From the NCBI GenBank assembly GCA_029856145.1, contig JAHQWK010000028.1, positions 1 to 64,000 on the forward strand: a DNA stretch of 64,000 nucleotides, given 5' to 3'. Source of the stretch: Promethearchaeia archaeon. GTDB taxonomy: Archaea > Asgardarchaeota > Lokiarchaeia > Sigyniarchaeales > SOKP01. A program made the translations under genes and the position numbers. Below the pieces are notes generated by a model. The model was not told where the DNA came from. It worked only from the letters and a program-made list of their open reading frames with translations, and did not search any database. Positions 53,109 to 61,631 of this stretch are shown here, in pieces (position 1 is the first letter of the stretch; the number at the start of each line of letters is the position of its first letter).

Positions 53109-54398
53109 TTGAAAATGAGCTATTCTGAAAATGAAATAATAAATAATTATCTCACTCAAGTATATAAAAAACTTCCTGAATGGCTTAAACTAAAAAAGGA
53201 AGATGCTGATAAAATTTTAAAAGATTTGGAAAACCAAATTTTAAGTGAATCAAGAAATATTGCTGAAGGTCAAGAACCCTCTGATGCTGATATACAACAA
53301 ACTTTATTCCAAATTGGAACTCCTGAAAGTATTGCTAAGATATATAAACTTCGAGGTACACCAAAATTATACATAACAGAAGAACTTTTTGACTTTTATA
53401 TAAGAACGATGCTTTTTTTCTTTATAATTGTCATTGCAATAAATGTTATTGTATCAATTTTTCAATTTTTCTTCCAACCATGGTGGCAAGTTTTTGGGAG
53501 TATGTTTACAGGGATATGGATTGGGTGTTTGATAACGGCTATTGTTATTACAATTCTGTTCGTCTATTTTTCCATGCAAGGCTTTTTACCCGAAGATTTT
53601 GGCTTCATTCCCTCACGATTAGCGTTGATATTCCCTTTTCATATATCAGAAATGGGTTTACAAGAAACTAGAGAATATACTAAAGCAAAATTAGAGGAAG
53701 CAAGTCAAAAAACAAAGGAAACAATCACAGAAGCACGAATCCGTATGAAAGAAAAATTAACTGAAATAAAAGCTATCACAAAAGAAAAATTAGAAGCAAC
53801 AGAATTAAGGAGAGAACAAAAGCTACTAGACGCTAAAATTCGAAGAGAAGAGAAATTAGAAAGAGCCAAACAACGTAGAGAAGGAAGAAGAGAAGAAGCT
53901 AAGTTAAAAAGAGATTTAAAAAAAAAGCAGCCAGTTACTATTGGTGAATTAATTTTTGGTGCTATTGGAGGAATCGTATTTGGACTATTCATTATTATAC
54001 AGCCTTTTGCAGGGATTCCAGGATTATTTGTCACTGAATTCCTCGATTGGTTAAAATTATTCGGATTGCTTATAGTTATCAGTGGTTTAATTAACTTGAT
54101 TCGATTAGCAATTGGCGTTAGAAATCATACAGGTCAACAAGTAATGCTAGTGCTCGAAGCACTATATTCATTAGCATTCATACCTGTCTTTTTGATTCTT
54201 TTAAATAATCCTGAGATATTTCCAATTTCTCTTTTTTCAGGAGGTACTATCTCTGTCATTCCGTATGATACAAGCAATTTAGCTTACATTATTTATTTCT
54301 GGATAATAATTGGAATAATAATTGCAATTTTGGGCTCTATGATAGGGAACTTTTACAAAGTAAGTAAGCTTCAAAAATTAAAAGCAGAATTTTATTGA
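53109..54398 (+). CDS. HAAS-domain membrane protein with a charged coiled coil (paralogue of 48637)
   Basis: The protein has 429 aa. The N-terminal HAAS-like domain (residues ~1-95: EDADKILKDLENQILSESRN, then QQTLFQIGTPESIAKIYKLR) ends RGTPKLYITEELFDFY, like its paralogue. Two membrane helices follow (~100-160). The region ~180-275 is very charged: repeated KEKL/REEK/RREQK/KAKLEEAS units that should form a long coiled coil. Four more membrane helices end the protein. Unlike the 48637 gene it has no PadR gene next to it. The function is inferred only from the paralogue. Confidence 0.75.
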   Translation: MKMSYSENEIINNYLTQVYKKLPEWLKLKKEDADKILKDLENQILSESRNIAEGQEPSDADIQQTLFQIGTPESIAKIYKLRGTPKLYITEELFDFYIRTMLFFFIIVIAINVIVSIFQFFFQPWWQVFGSMFTGIWIGCLITAIVITILFVYFSMQGFLPEDFGFIPSRLALIFPFHISEMGLQETREYTKAKLEEASQKTKETITEARIRMKEKLTEIKAITKEKLEATELRREQKLLDAKIRREEKLERAKQRREGRREEAKLKRDLKKKQPVTIGELIFGAIGGIVFGLFIIIQPFAGIPGLFVTEFLDWLKLFGLLIVISGLINLIRLAIGVRNHTGQQVMLVLEALYSLAFIPVFLILLNNPEIFPISLFSGGTISVIPYDTSNLAYIIYFWIIIGIIIAILGSMIGNFYKVSKLQKLKAEFY

Positions 54399-54456
54399 TA
54401 TCTTTATAATAAAATCAAATTTTTTTTTCTTATTCTCTTATATTTATATACTAATA

Positions 54457-54594
54457 TCAACCAAAAATTCCGCCACCGCCACCATTACTAGGAATAACAT
54501 TAATACCCGCCAACGGCAAAATAACAAAAAGTAAAAGTACAACAAATATTATTACTACAGCAGCACTAACAATAATTATTATCTTTTTTTCCAT
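54457..54594 (-). CDS. Small membrane peptide, 45 aa, with a glycine-rich tail
   Basis: The ATG at 54592-54594 starts MEKKIIIIVSAAVVIIFVVL, one membrane helix of ~26 residues after a KK anchor. It ends with a proline-glycine segment and GINVIPSN followed by five glycines and IFG. The poly-Ile/Val helix, the positive N-terminus and the stop at 54457 make a typical small membrane protein. It reads toward the HAAS gene's end and is missed by a 60-codon cut-off. The function is unknown. Confidence 0.5.
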   Translation of the reverse strand: MEKKIIIIVSAAVVIIFVVLLLFVILPLAGINVIPSNGGGGGIFG

Positions 54595-54781
54595 AATATT
54601 ACCTATCATTTTTTGTATTTAAAAAGGTTTGTTAAAATAAAGGGGAGTAATGTCTTTTTTTTTAGCATTCGCACTTAGACTATTAATATTTTTTTAGAAT
54701 TTCTTATTAATTAAAATTGTTAAGTTATAAACTTAGTTTTCATTTTATTTGATATTAACCTCCATTTTGTAAGAATTAATT

Positions 54782-55606
54782 ATGAATTTACCTAACATTC
54801 TGGAAAAAAAGTTAAAGAGTGTTATTGCTTTTTTAGAAGGAAAAAAGGTTATAGTAGCTTTTTCGGGAGGTGTTGATAGTTCACTTCTAGCATTTCTCTC
54901 AAAAAAATATGCAAAAGACACTCTTCTTATAACTGAAAGATCAATTCTTTATCCTGAAGAAGAAATCGATGAGGCATCTCAATTTGCTAAAAAACATGGC
55001 ATAAATCACACGATTGTTGAACGAGATCCCTTAAAAGATGAACAGTTCCAGTGTAATCCCTCAAACAGATGTTATATATGTAAAACTGGATTGTATAATG
55101 ATATTCTTGAAATAAAAAATTCAAAAAATTATGATGAAATATTAGATGGTTCGAATACAGATGATCTTTCGGATTATAGACCTGGAATGCGAGCCCTAAA
55201 AGAGTTACAAATAAATACTCCTTATATAGATTTCAATATTAATAAGAATGAGATAAGAGAGATAAGTAAATTTTATGAACTAGATGTTCAATCTAAACCA
55301 TCGATGGCATGCTTTTCATCTCGAATTCCTTATGGACAAATCATTAATGAAAATAAATTAATAATGATTAGGGAAGCAGAAAAATTTCTTAAAGATAGAT
55401 TTAATCTAAAACAATTAAGAGTGAGAGTACATGAAGAAAAACTTGCACGGATTGAATTCTTACCTGAAGATTTATCCAATATTTTAACAGCAAGTAACAT
55501 AGAACTAATTAGGAACAAATTAAAGGAACTTGGGTTTATTTATGTCACAATTGATATTGAAGGCTTTCGATCAGGCTCAATGAATGAGGTTTTAGATTTA
55601 AATTAG
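54782..55606 (+). CDS. larE: LarE-type ATP-dependent sacrificial sulfur transferase
   Basis: The protein has 274 aa. In known LarE the enzyme donates sulfur from its own cysteine to a pyridine dinucleotide for the nickel-pincer cofactor. It shows the PP-loop VAFSGGVDSSLLAFLS (residues ~25-40), the domain-linking SNRCYICKTGLYNDI, DGSNTDDLSDYRPGM and the catalytic SKPSMACFSSRIPYG with Cys177 at the same place as the known sacrificial Cys176. That Cys is present, so it should be active. LarB/LarC are not in the window. It is convergent with the AIR-synthase-related gene. Related archaeal PP-loop proteins may have other sulfur-transfer roles. Confidence 0.88.
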   Translation: MNLPNILEKKLKSVIAFLEGKKVIVAFSGGVDSSLLAFLSKKYAKDTLLITERSILYPEEEIDEASQFAKKHGINHTIVERDPLKDEQFQCNPSNRCYICKTGLYNDILEIKNSKNYDEILDGSNTDDLSDYRPGMRALKELQINTPYIDFNINKNEIREISKFYELDVQSKPSMACFSSRIPYGQIINENKLIMIREAEKFLKDRFNLKQLRVRVHEEKLARIEFLPEDLSNILTASNIELIRNKLKELGFIYVTIDIEGFRSGSMNEVLDLN

Positions 55607-55618
55607 TGCTTAAAATTT

Positions 55619-57022
55619 CTAGTTCAGGTTTTTTATGTATTTAATTATCTTCTTTCGCTTATTTAACGCTTTTAAGGCTGAATTTTCAATGTTTTTTTCC
55701 ATATTCTTAAGAGATTCAGGTGTTTCTTCTCCAATTTCTTGTTTTATTTTTGTATAAGCAGATTCTCTAAATTTTGGAAGGATTTCTTTTTTTTTTTTCT
55801 CTTCATAGGTTAGAAATACTTGGTTTGAATCATCCACATAACCTATTTCATCACATCTAATATTTTTTCTTTTAAGATCGCCGATAATTTTCTCTGACAC
55901 AGATTCAGAACAAAATATTAAAAGTGCATCTAAAGAAACTCCTAAATAATCCACTCCAACTTTTTCTAACATATCTAAAACAATAGGATTTACAAGATTT
56001 CTTACTTTTTCCTCAAAGATATTAACTCCACAATTAGCTTCATAATTAATTTCATATAGATCTCCTCTTAAACCACCATTTGTAACATCGCACATAGCTC
56101 TAATTTCATTTATGTAATTAGAGTTTAAAACGATTTCACAAGCTTCAAGGAATTTAATATTCATAGTTTCTTTTACAACTTCATGATTTCCAGAATAAAT
56201 TGCTGTGGTTGTGATTGTTCCACCTCCTCCACCTTCCGTCATAAGTATTCTATCCCCATTTTTTATGTTCCTTCTAGCAAGTAATTTTCTCTTAGCAAGA
56301 CCAACTGCTGCAATTCCTCCTACAAGTCTATTTCCAATAACCATATCACCTCCAATTCTTAAAGTTGAACCTGCCGTGATAGGGACATTAGTAAGTTCTG
56401 CGATTGTTGAAACTCCTGACATAAAATCAAATAATTTTCCAACATCTGCATCATCCCCTAAATGAACATCGACCATAATTGAAATTGGTTTTGCTCCCTT
56501 AACATACAAATCTCTTAATGCGGCACGTGTAACATGAAATCCACAAATAAAGGGAAAATCACTTAATCTGGAATGAATCCCCTCCATTTTAGAGGCTACA
56601 ATTAAATCATAATGGCCATATCTTTTTCCATTAAAACTAGTAATACTTGATAATCTTATTGCACCAGCATCATCTAATGACGTAGGTGCTAAGAATGGTT
56701 TTTTATCAGTCTCAGATAATTCTGCAATTAATTTATGTACAAAAAAATCACCTGCACCTCGACACCCTACTCCTTGCTTCCCTATAGTAACATTAGCATT
56801 ATTTATATCTAATAATTCTTTTATAAAAGGGTTAGCAACTGAACTAATATCACTTTTCTGACATTCTTCAAAAATTGCTTTTGCATATTTAATTGCTAAA
56901 GAATTATCAATATCTTTAAAATCATGATACTCTTGTACTATTCTATCAATAATATCTTGTTCAGAATATCCCTTTTTTATTAAATTCCGAGTTAATCCTT
57001 CTAAATCACTCAAATTGCTCAA
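55619..57022 (-). CDS. AIR-synthase-related (PurM/HypE/ThiL superfamily) protein
   Basis: The protein has 467 aa. After an N-terminal ~85-residue helical domain (DLEGLTRNLIKKGYSEQDII) comes the PurM-like core: the phosphate-binding GCRGAGDFF, DDAGAIRLSSI, RAALRDLYVKGAKPISIMVD, GSTLRIGGDMVIGNRLVGGI and DRILMTEGGGGGTITTTAIY, plus MCDVTNGGLRGDLYEI. The superfamily binds ATP and makes phosphoryl or cyano/aminating transfers (PurM, ThiL, HypE, SelD). This archaeal subgroup has no assigned reaction. Together with beta-RFAP synthase on the other strand, a cofactor role is possible. Confidence 0.8.
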   Translation of the reverse strand: MSNLSDLEGLTRNLIKKGYSEQDIIDRIVQEYHDFKDIDNSLAIKYAKAIFEECQKSDISSVANPFIKELLDINNANVTIGKQGVGCRGAGDFFVHKLIAELSETDKKPFLAPTSLDDAGAIRLSSITSFNGKRYGHYDLIVASKMEGIHSRLSDFPFICGFHVTRAALRDLYVKGAKPISIMVDVHLGDDADVGKLFDFMSGVSTIAELTNVPITAGSTLRIGGDMVIGNRLVGGIAAVGLAKRKLLARRNIKNGDRILMTEGGGGGTITTTAIYSGNHEVVKETMNIKFLEACEIVLNSNYINEIRAMCDVTNGGLRGDLYEINYEANCGVNIFEEKVRNLVNPIVLDMLEKVGVDYLGVSLDALLIFCSESVSEKIIGDLKRKNIRCDEIGYVDDSNQVFLTYEEKKKKEILPKFRESAYTKIKQEIGEETPESLKNMEKNIENSALKALNKRKKIIKYIKNLN

Positions 57023-57128
57023 ATCCTTCTAAATCACTAAGAACTATAAATAAAAGTTTATAATACATTTAAATTATTTTGAAAATTCTTATTTATAGTT
57101 TAGAGTTCCTAAGTTAAAAAAGAATAAA

Positions 57129-58139
57129 ATGACCTCTTTAAGAATAACAACCCCTTGTCGCATTCATCTTTCTTTAATAGACGAGAATGGATACACTGGT
57201 AGGGTTGATGGTGGTATTGGTCTTATGTTAGACCGTCCTAATGTAGTTTTTGAAGCCTCTAATAGTGCTAAAGAATTCAAAATTGAGGCTCATAAATATT
57301 ATCGAGAATCAATTGAAGTCATCAATGAAATAGCTTCTAAGGTATTTAAAAACTATAATATTAGTAATAAGAATTTTCATTTCAATCTTAAAAGATACTT
57401 CCCCTCACACGTGGGATTAGGCTCAAAAACTCAATTATCTTTAGCTATTGCTACAGCAATAATGCAGTTGAAGAATCTTAGTCATTTAACTCATAAGGAT
57501 TTAACTAAATTAGTAGAAAGAGGAGGAACCTCTGGAATTGGTTGGAGAGGTTTTAAAACAGGTGGATTTATTTTAGATGGTGGACATGATTTTGGACGAG
57601 GAAAAGAGAAAGAAACTTTTTTGCCTTCGTCTGCTTCAACTTCAGCTAACCCTGCATTAACAATCTTTAGACATAATATACCTGAAAATTGGAGATTTGT
57701 ACTTGTTATCCCTAATGTAAAAAAGGGCGCTTATGGTGATGAAGAAATCAGTGTATTTCAAGAATATGCTCCAATTCCTAGAAATGAAGTAAATGAAGTA
57801 TCGCATCAAGTAATTATGAAGATTTTACCAAGCATTATTAAAAATGATTTAAAATGCTTTGGAGAAGGATTGAGAAGAATTCAGAACATAGGATTTAAGA
57901 AGATCGAAATCGAATTACAGCATGACATCGTTAAAGATTTAATTAACTTTTATGAAGATTATGGGCTAAAGGCTTATGGTATGTCATCTTTTGGACCAAG
58001 TGTTGTTGGTATTGTAGAATCAGATATAGAAGCAGAAACGCTACTAAGAGAAGTTCAAAAGAATCAAAAAAATAGGGGAGGTCATATATATATTTGTAAA
58101 CCTAATAATACAGGAGCAAAAATTGAATTTATAGATTGA
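57129..58139 (+). CDS. Beta-ribofuranosylaminobenzene 5'-phosphate synthase (beta-RFAP synthase)
   Basis: The protein has 336 aa. It joins 4-hydroxybenzoate or 4-aminobenzoate to PRPP in the first committed step of tetrahydromethanopterin synthesis. The GHMP-like fold is visible: TPCRIHLSLIDENGYTGRVDGGIGL at the start (under-written here as TPCRIHLSLI and RVDGGIGLML), SHVGLGSKTQLSLAIATAIM, GTSGIGWRGFKTGGFILDGG, WRFVLVIPNVKKGAYGDEE and AYGMSSFGPSVVGIV. The length is typical. It is read divergently from the AIR-synthase gene, and its product would be used with the adjacent MptD-like protein. Confidence 0.9.
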   Translation: MTSLRITTPCRIHLSLIDENGYTGRVDGGIGLMLDRPNVVFEASNSAKEFKIEAHKYYRESIEVINEIASKVFKNYNISNKNFHFNLKRYFPSHVGLGSKTQLSLAIATAIMQLKNLSHLTHKDLTKLVERGGTSGIGWRGFKTGGFILDGGHDFGRGKEKETFLPSSASTSANPALTIFRHNIPENWRFVLVIPNVKKGAYGDEEISVFQEYAPIPRNEVNEVSHQVIMKILPSIIKNDLKCFGEGLRRIQNIGFKKIEIELQHDIVKDLINFYEDYGLKAYGMSSFGPSVVGIVESDIEAETLLREVQKNQKNRGGHIYICKPNNTGAKIEFID

Positions 58140-58145
58140 GGTCAA

Positions 58146-58544
58146 ATGCCTATAACTAATGAAAATATTTATTTTTCATCTGATCTAAGTGGGAGAGAAA
58201 GAGCGTGTTTTGAGGCTGGTATCAAATTAGGAGCTCTTTATCACATTCTATGTGGTATTCCAATAACATCAGATGAGAAAATTATTAATTCTATTGAAAA
58301 CGGTATTGAAACAGCAATTTCTTGCCAACCGTATGTTCAATCTGTAAAAATAACATTAGATAAAGGGAATATTAAAGGAAATAAATCTACACAATTCGAT
58401 TATGATGAAATATCAGGGAAAATTATTCATGCTGAATTAACTGTAAAATATAATACAATTGAAGTATTAGCAAAAATCGATTGGATTGAAGATTTACAAT
58501 ACCCTCTTATGTTTATTGAAAAAATTCATGAGATCAAACGATAA
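58146..58544 (+). CDS. mptD: MptD-like archaeal dihydroneopterin aldolase
   Basis: The protein has 132 aa. The segment SDLSGRERACFEAGIKLGAL, then YHILCGIPIT, matches the archaeal dihydroneopterin aldolase family (DUF381, pfam04038; from memory), which cleaves 7,8-dihydroneopterin to 6-hydroxymethyl-dihydropterin for methanopterin. It starts 6 nt after the beta-RFAP synthase gene, and both enzymes supply halves of tetrahydromethanopterin. That location strengthens the assignment. Start ATG 58146; the size is close to the family's ~120 aa. Confidence 0.78.
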   Translation: MPITNENIYFSSDLSGRERACFEAGIKLGALYHILCGIPITSDEKIINSIENGIETAISCQPYVQSVKITLDKGNIKGNKSTQFDYDEISGKIIHAELTVKYNTIEVLAKIDWIEDLQYPLMFIEKIHEIKR

Positions 58545-58633
58545 AAATTGAATTCTTTGATACTTCATGAAACTGGTTAAAAAAACATTTTTGTTATATA
58601 TATATTAAAATTTACTTATGAGAATATAATTAA

Positions 58634-58885
58634 ATGAAGACGAAAAATATAAGTGTTAATATTAAAAAAGATGAGAAAATCCCATTTAAGGAAACATACA
58701 TAGCATTTTATAAAAGTAAAAATAAAATAAAAATTGATCAAAAATTTATAGATAAAACTAAAAACCAATCAATAACCTTAAACTTCAAAGAATGTGAACG
58801 GTTGATAAATTTACTCACTTTATTTGTTTTTAATGGGAAATTTGAGCCATATAAAGGAAAAATGCTTAAGTTTGAAGAAGATTAA
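58634..58885 (+). CDS. Small basic protein of unknown function
   Basis: The protein has 83 aa: two beta-like halves rich in Lys (ISVNIKKDEKIPFKETYIAF, IKIDQKFIDKTKNQSITLNF) and then a helix (FKECERLINLLTLFVFNG). It has no Cys or membrane segment. It may be a small nucleic-acid- or ribosome-associated protein, but that is a guess. It follows the pterin genes on the plus strand after 90 nt and overlaps the DUF447 gene's end by 4 nt, convergently. Confidence 0.45.
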   Translation: MKTKNISVNIKKDEKIPFKETYIAFYKSKNKIKIDQKFIDKTKNQSITLNFKECERLINLLTLFVFNGKFEPYKGKMLKFEED

Positions 58886-59580
58886 TACTTTAAACTACTA
58901 ATGTATTTGTTCACAAGGTAAATTGCTTTTAGTGCTCTTCTATTTTTTCCAAATCTTTCAATATTCTCTATAAAATCTTTTATTTTTTCATGAATCTTAG
59001 AAAATAAAGCTTGGTTTTGATTCTCTCTAGCAATCTTTAAACGAGTTGCTAATATTATTGCTTCTAGAGCTAGATTTTCCGCCCTATTAAATAGTTTATG
59101 AGTTTCTTGAAGTTTTTCAGTAAAAATAACATCTAATTTAAACACGGGTATAATAACTTCTCCTAAATCATCGTTTTTAGTTTTTTGAAATTCTTGTGAA
59201 ACTTTCCCTATTAAAATTCCCCATGCTTTTCTTATATAAGGTACATCCTTAGCATGAGATTCTAGATATTTAAAATCATAATATTTTGAGGGAAAATCCG
59301 TCAAACTAATAGGAGAATCTAGTTCTTTTAAAGCAGCTAGAGCATATAAATATACGTCATCAACGAAATTAATCGCAATTGTACTATAATCTTTCAAATT
59401 TTTATAAGTAATTGTACTATAGAAAGGAGATATTTGTATTTGTCCGCCTTCTATCATTCTAATGCCCATACAAGAAGCATTAGGCTTAATTTCCTTGCCA
59501 CTTTTTGTTATAGAATAAGTTGTGGCTATGATTTCATATAAATTATCTTTTTTTAGTCCGAAATCTTGATAATTAAACAT
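58882..59580 (-). CDS. DUF447-family flavin-reductase-like protein
   Basis: The protein has 232 aa. The N-terminal split-barrel half shows LYEIIATTYSITKSGKEIKP, then NASCMGIRMIEGGQIQISPF and YSTIAINFVDDVYLYALAAL, typical of DUF447. The second half is helical (RAENLALEAIILATRLKIAR, then KDFIENIERFGKN). Family structures resemble flavin reductases and are found near tetrahydromethanopterin genes in methanogens and methylotrophs (from memory), which fits the neighbouring beta-RFAP synthase. It is the last gene of the glycyl-radical operon direction, 74 nt after the FMN-binding gene. Confidence 0.8.
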   Translation of the reverse strand: MFNYQDFGLKKDNLYEIIATTYSITKSGKEIKPNASCMGIRMIEGGQIQISPFYSTITYKNLKDYSTIAINFVDDVYLYALAALKELDSPISLTDFPSKYYDFKYLESHAKDVPYIRKAWGILIGKVSQEFQKTKNDDLGEVIIPVFKLDVIFTEKLQETHKLFNRAENLALEAIILATRLKIARENQNQALFSKIHEKIKDFIENIERFGKNRRALKAIYLVNKYISSLKY

Positions 59581-59654
59581 TGTGATTCAACAGAGGGACT
59601 TTTTAGATTACTTCTAACTTAACATTAATTGATTCTTTAATTGAGGAATAATAA

Positions 59655-60533
59655 TTAAAGAGAAAATTTATCTACTTTGGGTCGTGTTTCAATTTTTGGG
59701 TAAATTTTACCAATAATTGGGGGAGAACTATTATAAATTTCTTCAATATCTATTAATCCATATTGAATATCTTCGATTTTTTGAATACTAGTAAAGGTTC
59801 CTTTCACAACTTGACTGGCCATATCGAAATTAGCACCAATGACAGCAACTTTAGAATTAACAGGTATTTGTAAAAAATCTTCCCTTAAAGCAGTTAATGG
59901 GAAATAAAGCCTATTATGATCAACAGCATTTAGTTGAAGATGTGGAATAATTACGGGATACCCATCAGAAGGATCGATATAAGCTATCGCTCTTACACCT
60001 ATTTTATTTGTAAATAGTTTATACCCTATAACATTTAACCTCTTTTCCTCTAGATTGGTTTTAGATTCTTTTGCAATAGCTTTGAAAATTTTTCTTGGGA
60101 TATTACCAGGTGGTAAATCTCTAATGGGAGTTACAGCAATAACATTATTATAAAAGACTTTATAAACATTAATATACGTTAAATATCGGAAAAAATCTAA
60201 TTGATTGAAATATTCAAGGTCTTCTCCTTCGGTTTTTATATGAGTAAAATCAGTTTTTACTTGAATGAACTTAAATGGAGCTTCCGGAGTCATATAAAAA
60301 ATACCTTGTTTTGGATTTTTTTGCACATTTTCTTTACTTGTACCTGCAAAAAATTGCCCCCATACTATTTGATCTCTGCTTTTCGCCCGATTTGACGTAA
60401 TAATTGTAATATGGGGCCAACCCCTTGAATCTATTGTAGAAACCAATTTTACCATTATTTCTGGTTGAGTAAATTCAATAAGTTCACCAGAAAATTCAGA
60501 ATCCCAACCAGATTTATTATTATCTTCAGCCAT
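59655..60533 (-). CDS. Pyridoxamine-phosphate-oxidase-like FMN-binding split-barrel protein
   Basis: The protein has 292 aa. It contains IMVKLVSTIDSRGWPHITII, a nitroreductase/PNPOx-like first strand pair, then WGQFFAGTSKENVQKNPKQG and FKFIQVKTDFTHIKTEG. The second half has a second barrel-like stretch (DGYPVIIPHLQLNAVDHNRL) and KVAVIGANFDMASQVVKGTF, so it is probably a fused double barrel. It lies 45 nt after the glycyl-radical activase gene, suggesting it serves that enzyme's pathway as an electron carrier or reductase. The ligand (FMN or heme) is inferred. Confidence 0.7.
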   Translation of the reverse strand: MAEDNNKSGWDSEFSGELIEFTQPEIMVKLVSTIDSRGWPHITIITSNRAKSRDQIVWGQFFAGTSKENVQKNPKQGIFYMTPEAPFKFIQVKTDFTHIKTEGEDLEYFNQLDFFRYLTYINVYKVFYNNVIAVTPIRDLPPGNIPRKIFKAIAKESKTNLEEKRLNVIGYKLFTNKIGVRAIAYIDPSDGYPVIIPHLQLNAVDHNRLYFPLTALREDFLQIPVNSKVAVIGANFDMASQVVKGTFTSIQKIEDIQYGLIDIEEIYNSSPPIIGKIYPKIETRPKVDKFSL

Positions 60534-60578
60534 ATTTTATCAAGTTTTTTATCTTATATAAATTCTTAATGGATATTA

Positions 60579-61580
60579 TCAACAAGATGGTGTTGTTGAT
60601 TTTTTACTGATTTTGGTATTTGTATCTTTATCCTCTGATCTCTTTGTCAATCCTGACCAACATGGGTTTTTAACACCTGTTTTTTCTGCAATTCTAAGAA
60701 AATGTTCCATATCTTCTTTTTTCATTAATGGTTCTTCCTTTAAGGACCATTCCATATCTAATCTTTCATATTTTGAGCTACAAAGATTATTAAAAGAAAG
60801 AAGATCCCATCGTTCAGGAAAATTGTCTAATTTATTGACAATAAACTCACCAATTCCTTTAAGATTTTCCTCAGTAGCAGTATAATGTGGAATAATTGGA
60901 GTTCTAATCCACATTTTTTTACCATTTCTTTTCAAATTATTAGAAATCCAAATGGCGTTTTCTAAGATAACTTCATTGGGGACTCCTGTAAATTCTTTAT
61001 GCTTATCAGAATTTATCTGTTTTATATCTAAAAGTACTAAATCTACATGGGGCAGAATACGTTCATAAACCATTTTGGATGCATATCCACATGTGTCAAT
61101 AGCAGTAGATATTCCATTTTCTTTACATTTTTTCAAAAACTTAATAACAAATTCAGGTTGTTGGGTAGGTTCACCACCAGAAACTGTTATTCCTCCATTA
61201 GACTTAGTATAATAAACCTTATCTTTTTCTATCTCATAGAAGAGATCTTCTAAATTCCACCATTTACCTAAAATTTTTAATGCAGTAGAAGGGCATTCCT
61301 CTACACACTCTCCGCATCCATTACATATTTCTCTATCAATAATTAGTCCAATTTTGTTAAAAGATAATGCATTTTGTTGACATGTTTCTATGCATGTCTT
61401 ACATCCAATACATTTATGTTTAAACCATTCAATTTGAGGAATTTTAAGTAAAGATTCAGGATTATGGCACCATATACACTTTAATGGACAATTTTTAAAA
61501 AACACAGTTGTTCTGATACCTGGACCATCTTCAGTTGAAAATTTCTGAATTTGGAAAATTAAAGCTTCAGATAATACCAT
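60579..61580 (-). CDS. Glycyl-radical-enzyme activating enzyme (radical SAM, two extra ferredoxin clusters)
   Basis: The protein has 333 aa. It abstracts H from the Gly of the partner enzyme. The radical SAM motif KNCPLKCIWCHNPES (CxxxCxxC) is near residues 29-43, after FSTEDGPGIRTTVFF. A two-cluster ferredoxin insert follows (CIGCKTCIETCQQNAL and CNGCGECVEECPSTAL), as in activases of dehydratase/decarboxylase-type partners. Then come GGITVSGGEPTQQPE, DTCGYAS and LDIKQINSDKH. The last ~15 residues are an extra Ser/Thr-rich tail ending in Cys. It follows the glycyl-radical gene by 51 nt on the same strand. Confidence 0.93.
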   Translation of the reverse strand: MVLSEALIFQIQKFSTEDGPGIRTTVFFKNCPLKCIWCHNPESLLKIPQIEWFKHKCIGCKTCIETCQQNALSFNKIGLIIDREICNGCGECVEECPSTALKILGKWWNLEDLFYEIEKDKVYYTKSNGGITVSGGEPTQQPEFVIKFLKKCKENGISTAIDTCGYASKMVYERILPHVDLVLLDIKQINSDKHKEFTGVPNEVILENAIWISNNLKRNGKKMWIRTPIIPHYTATEENLKGIGEFIVNKLDNFPERWDLLSFNNLCSSKYERLDMEWSLKEEPLMKKEDMEHFLRIAEKTGVKNPCWSGLTKRSEDKDTNTKISKKSTTPSC

Positions 61581-61631
61581 TTTCTTAAATTTTTTCTTTT
61601 TTTTTAAAATTTGGAAAATAAATAAAAATTT

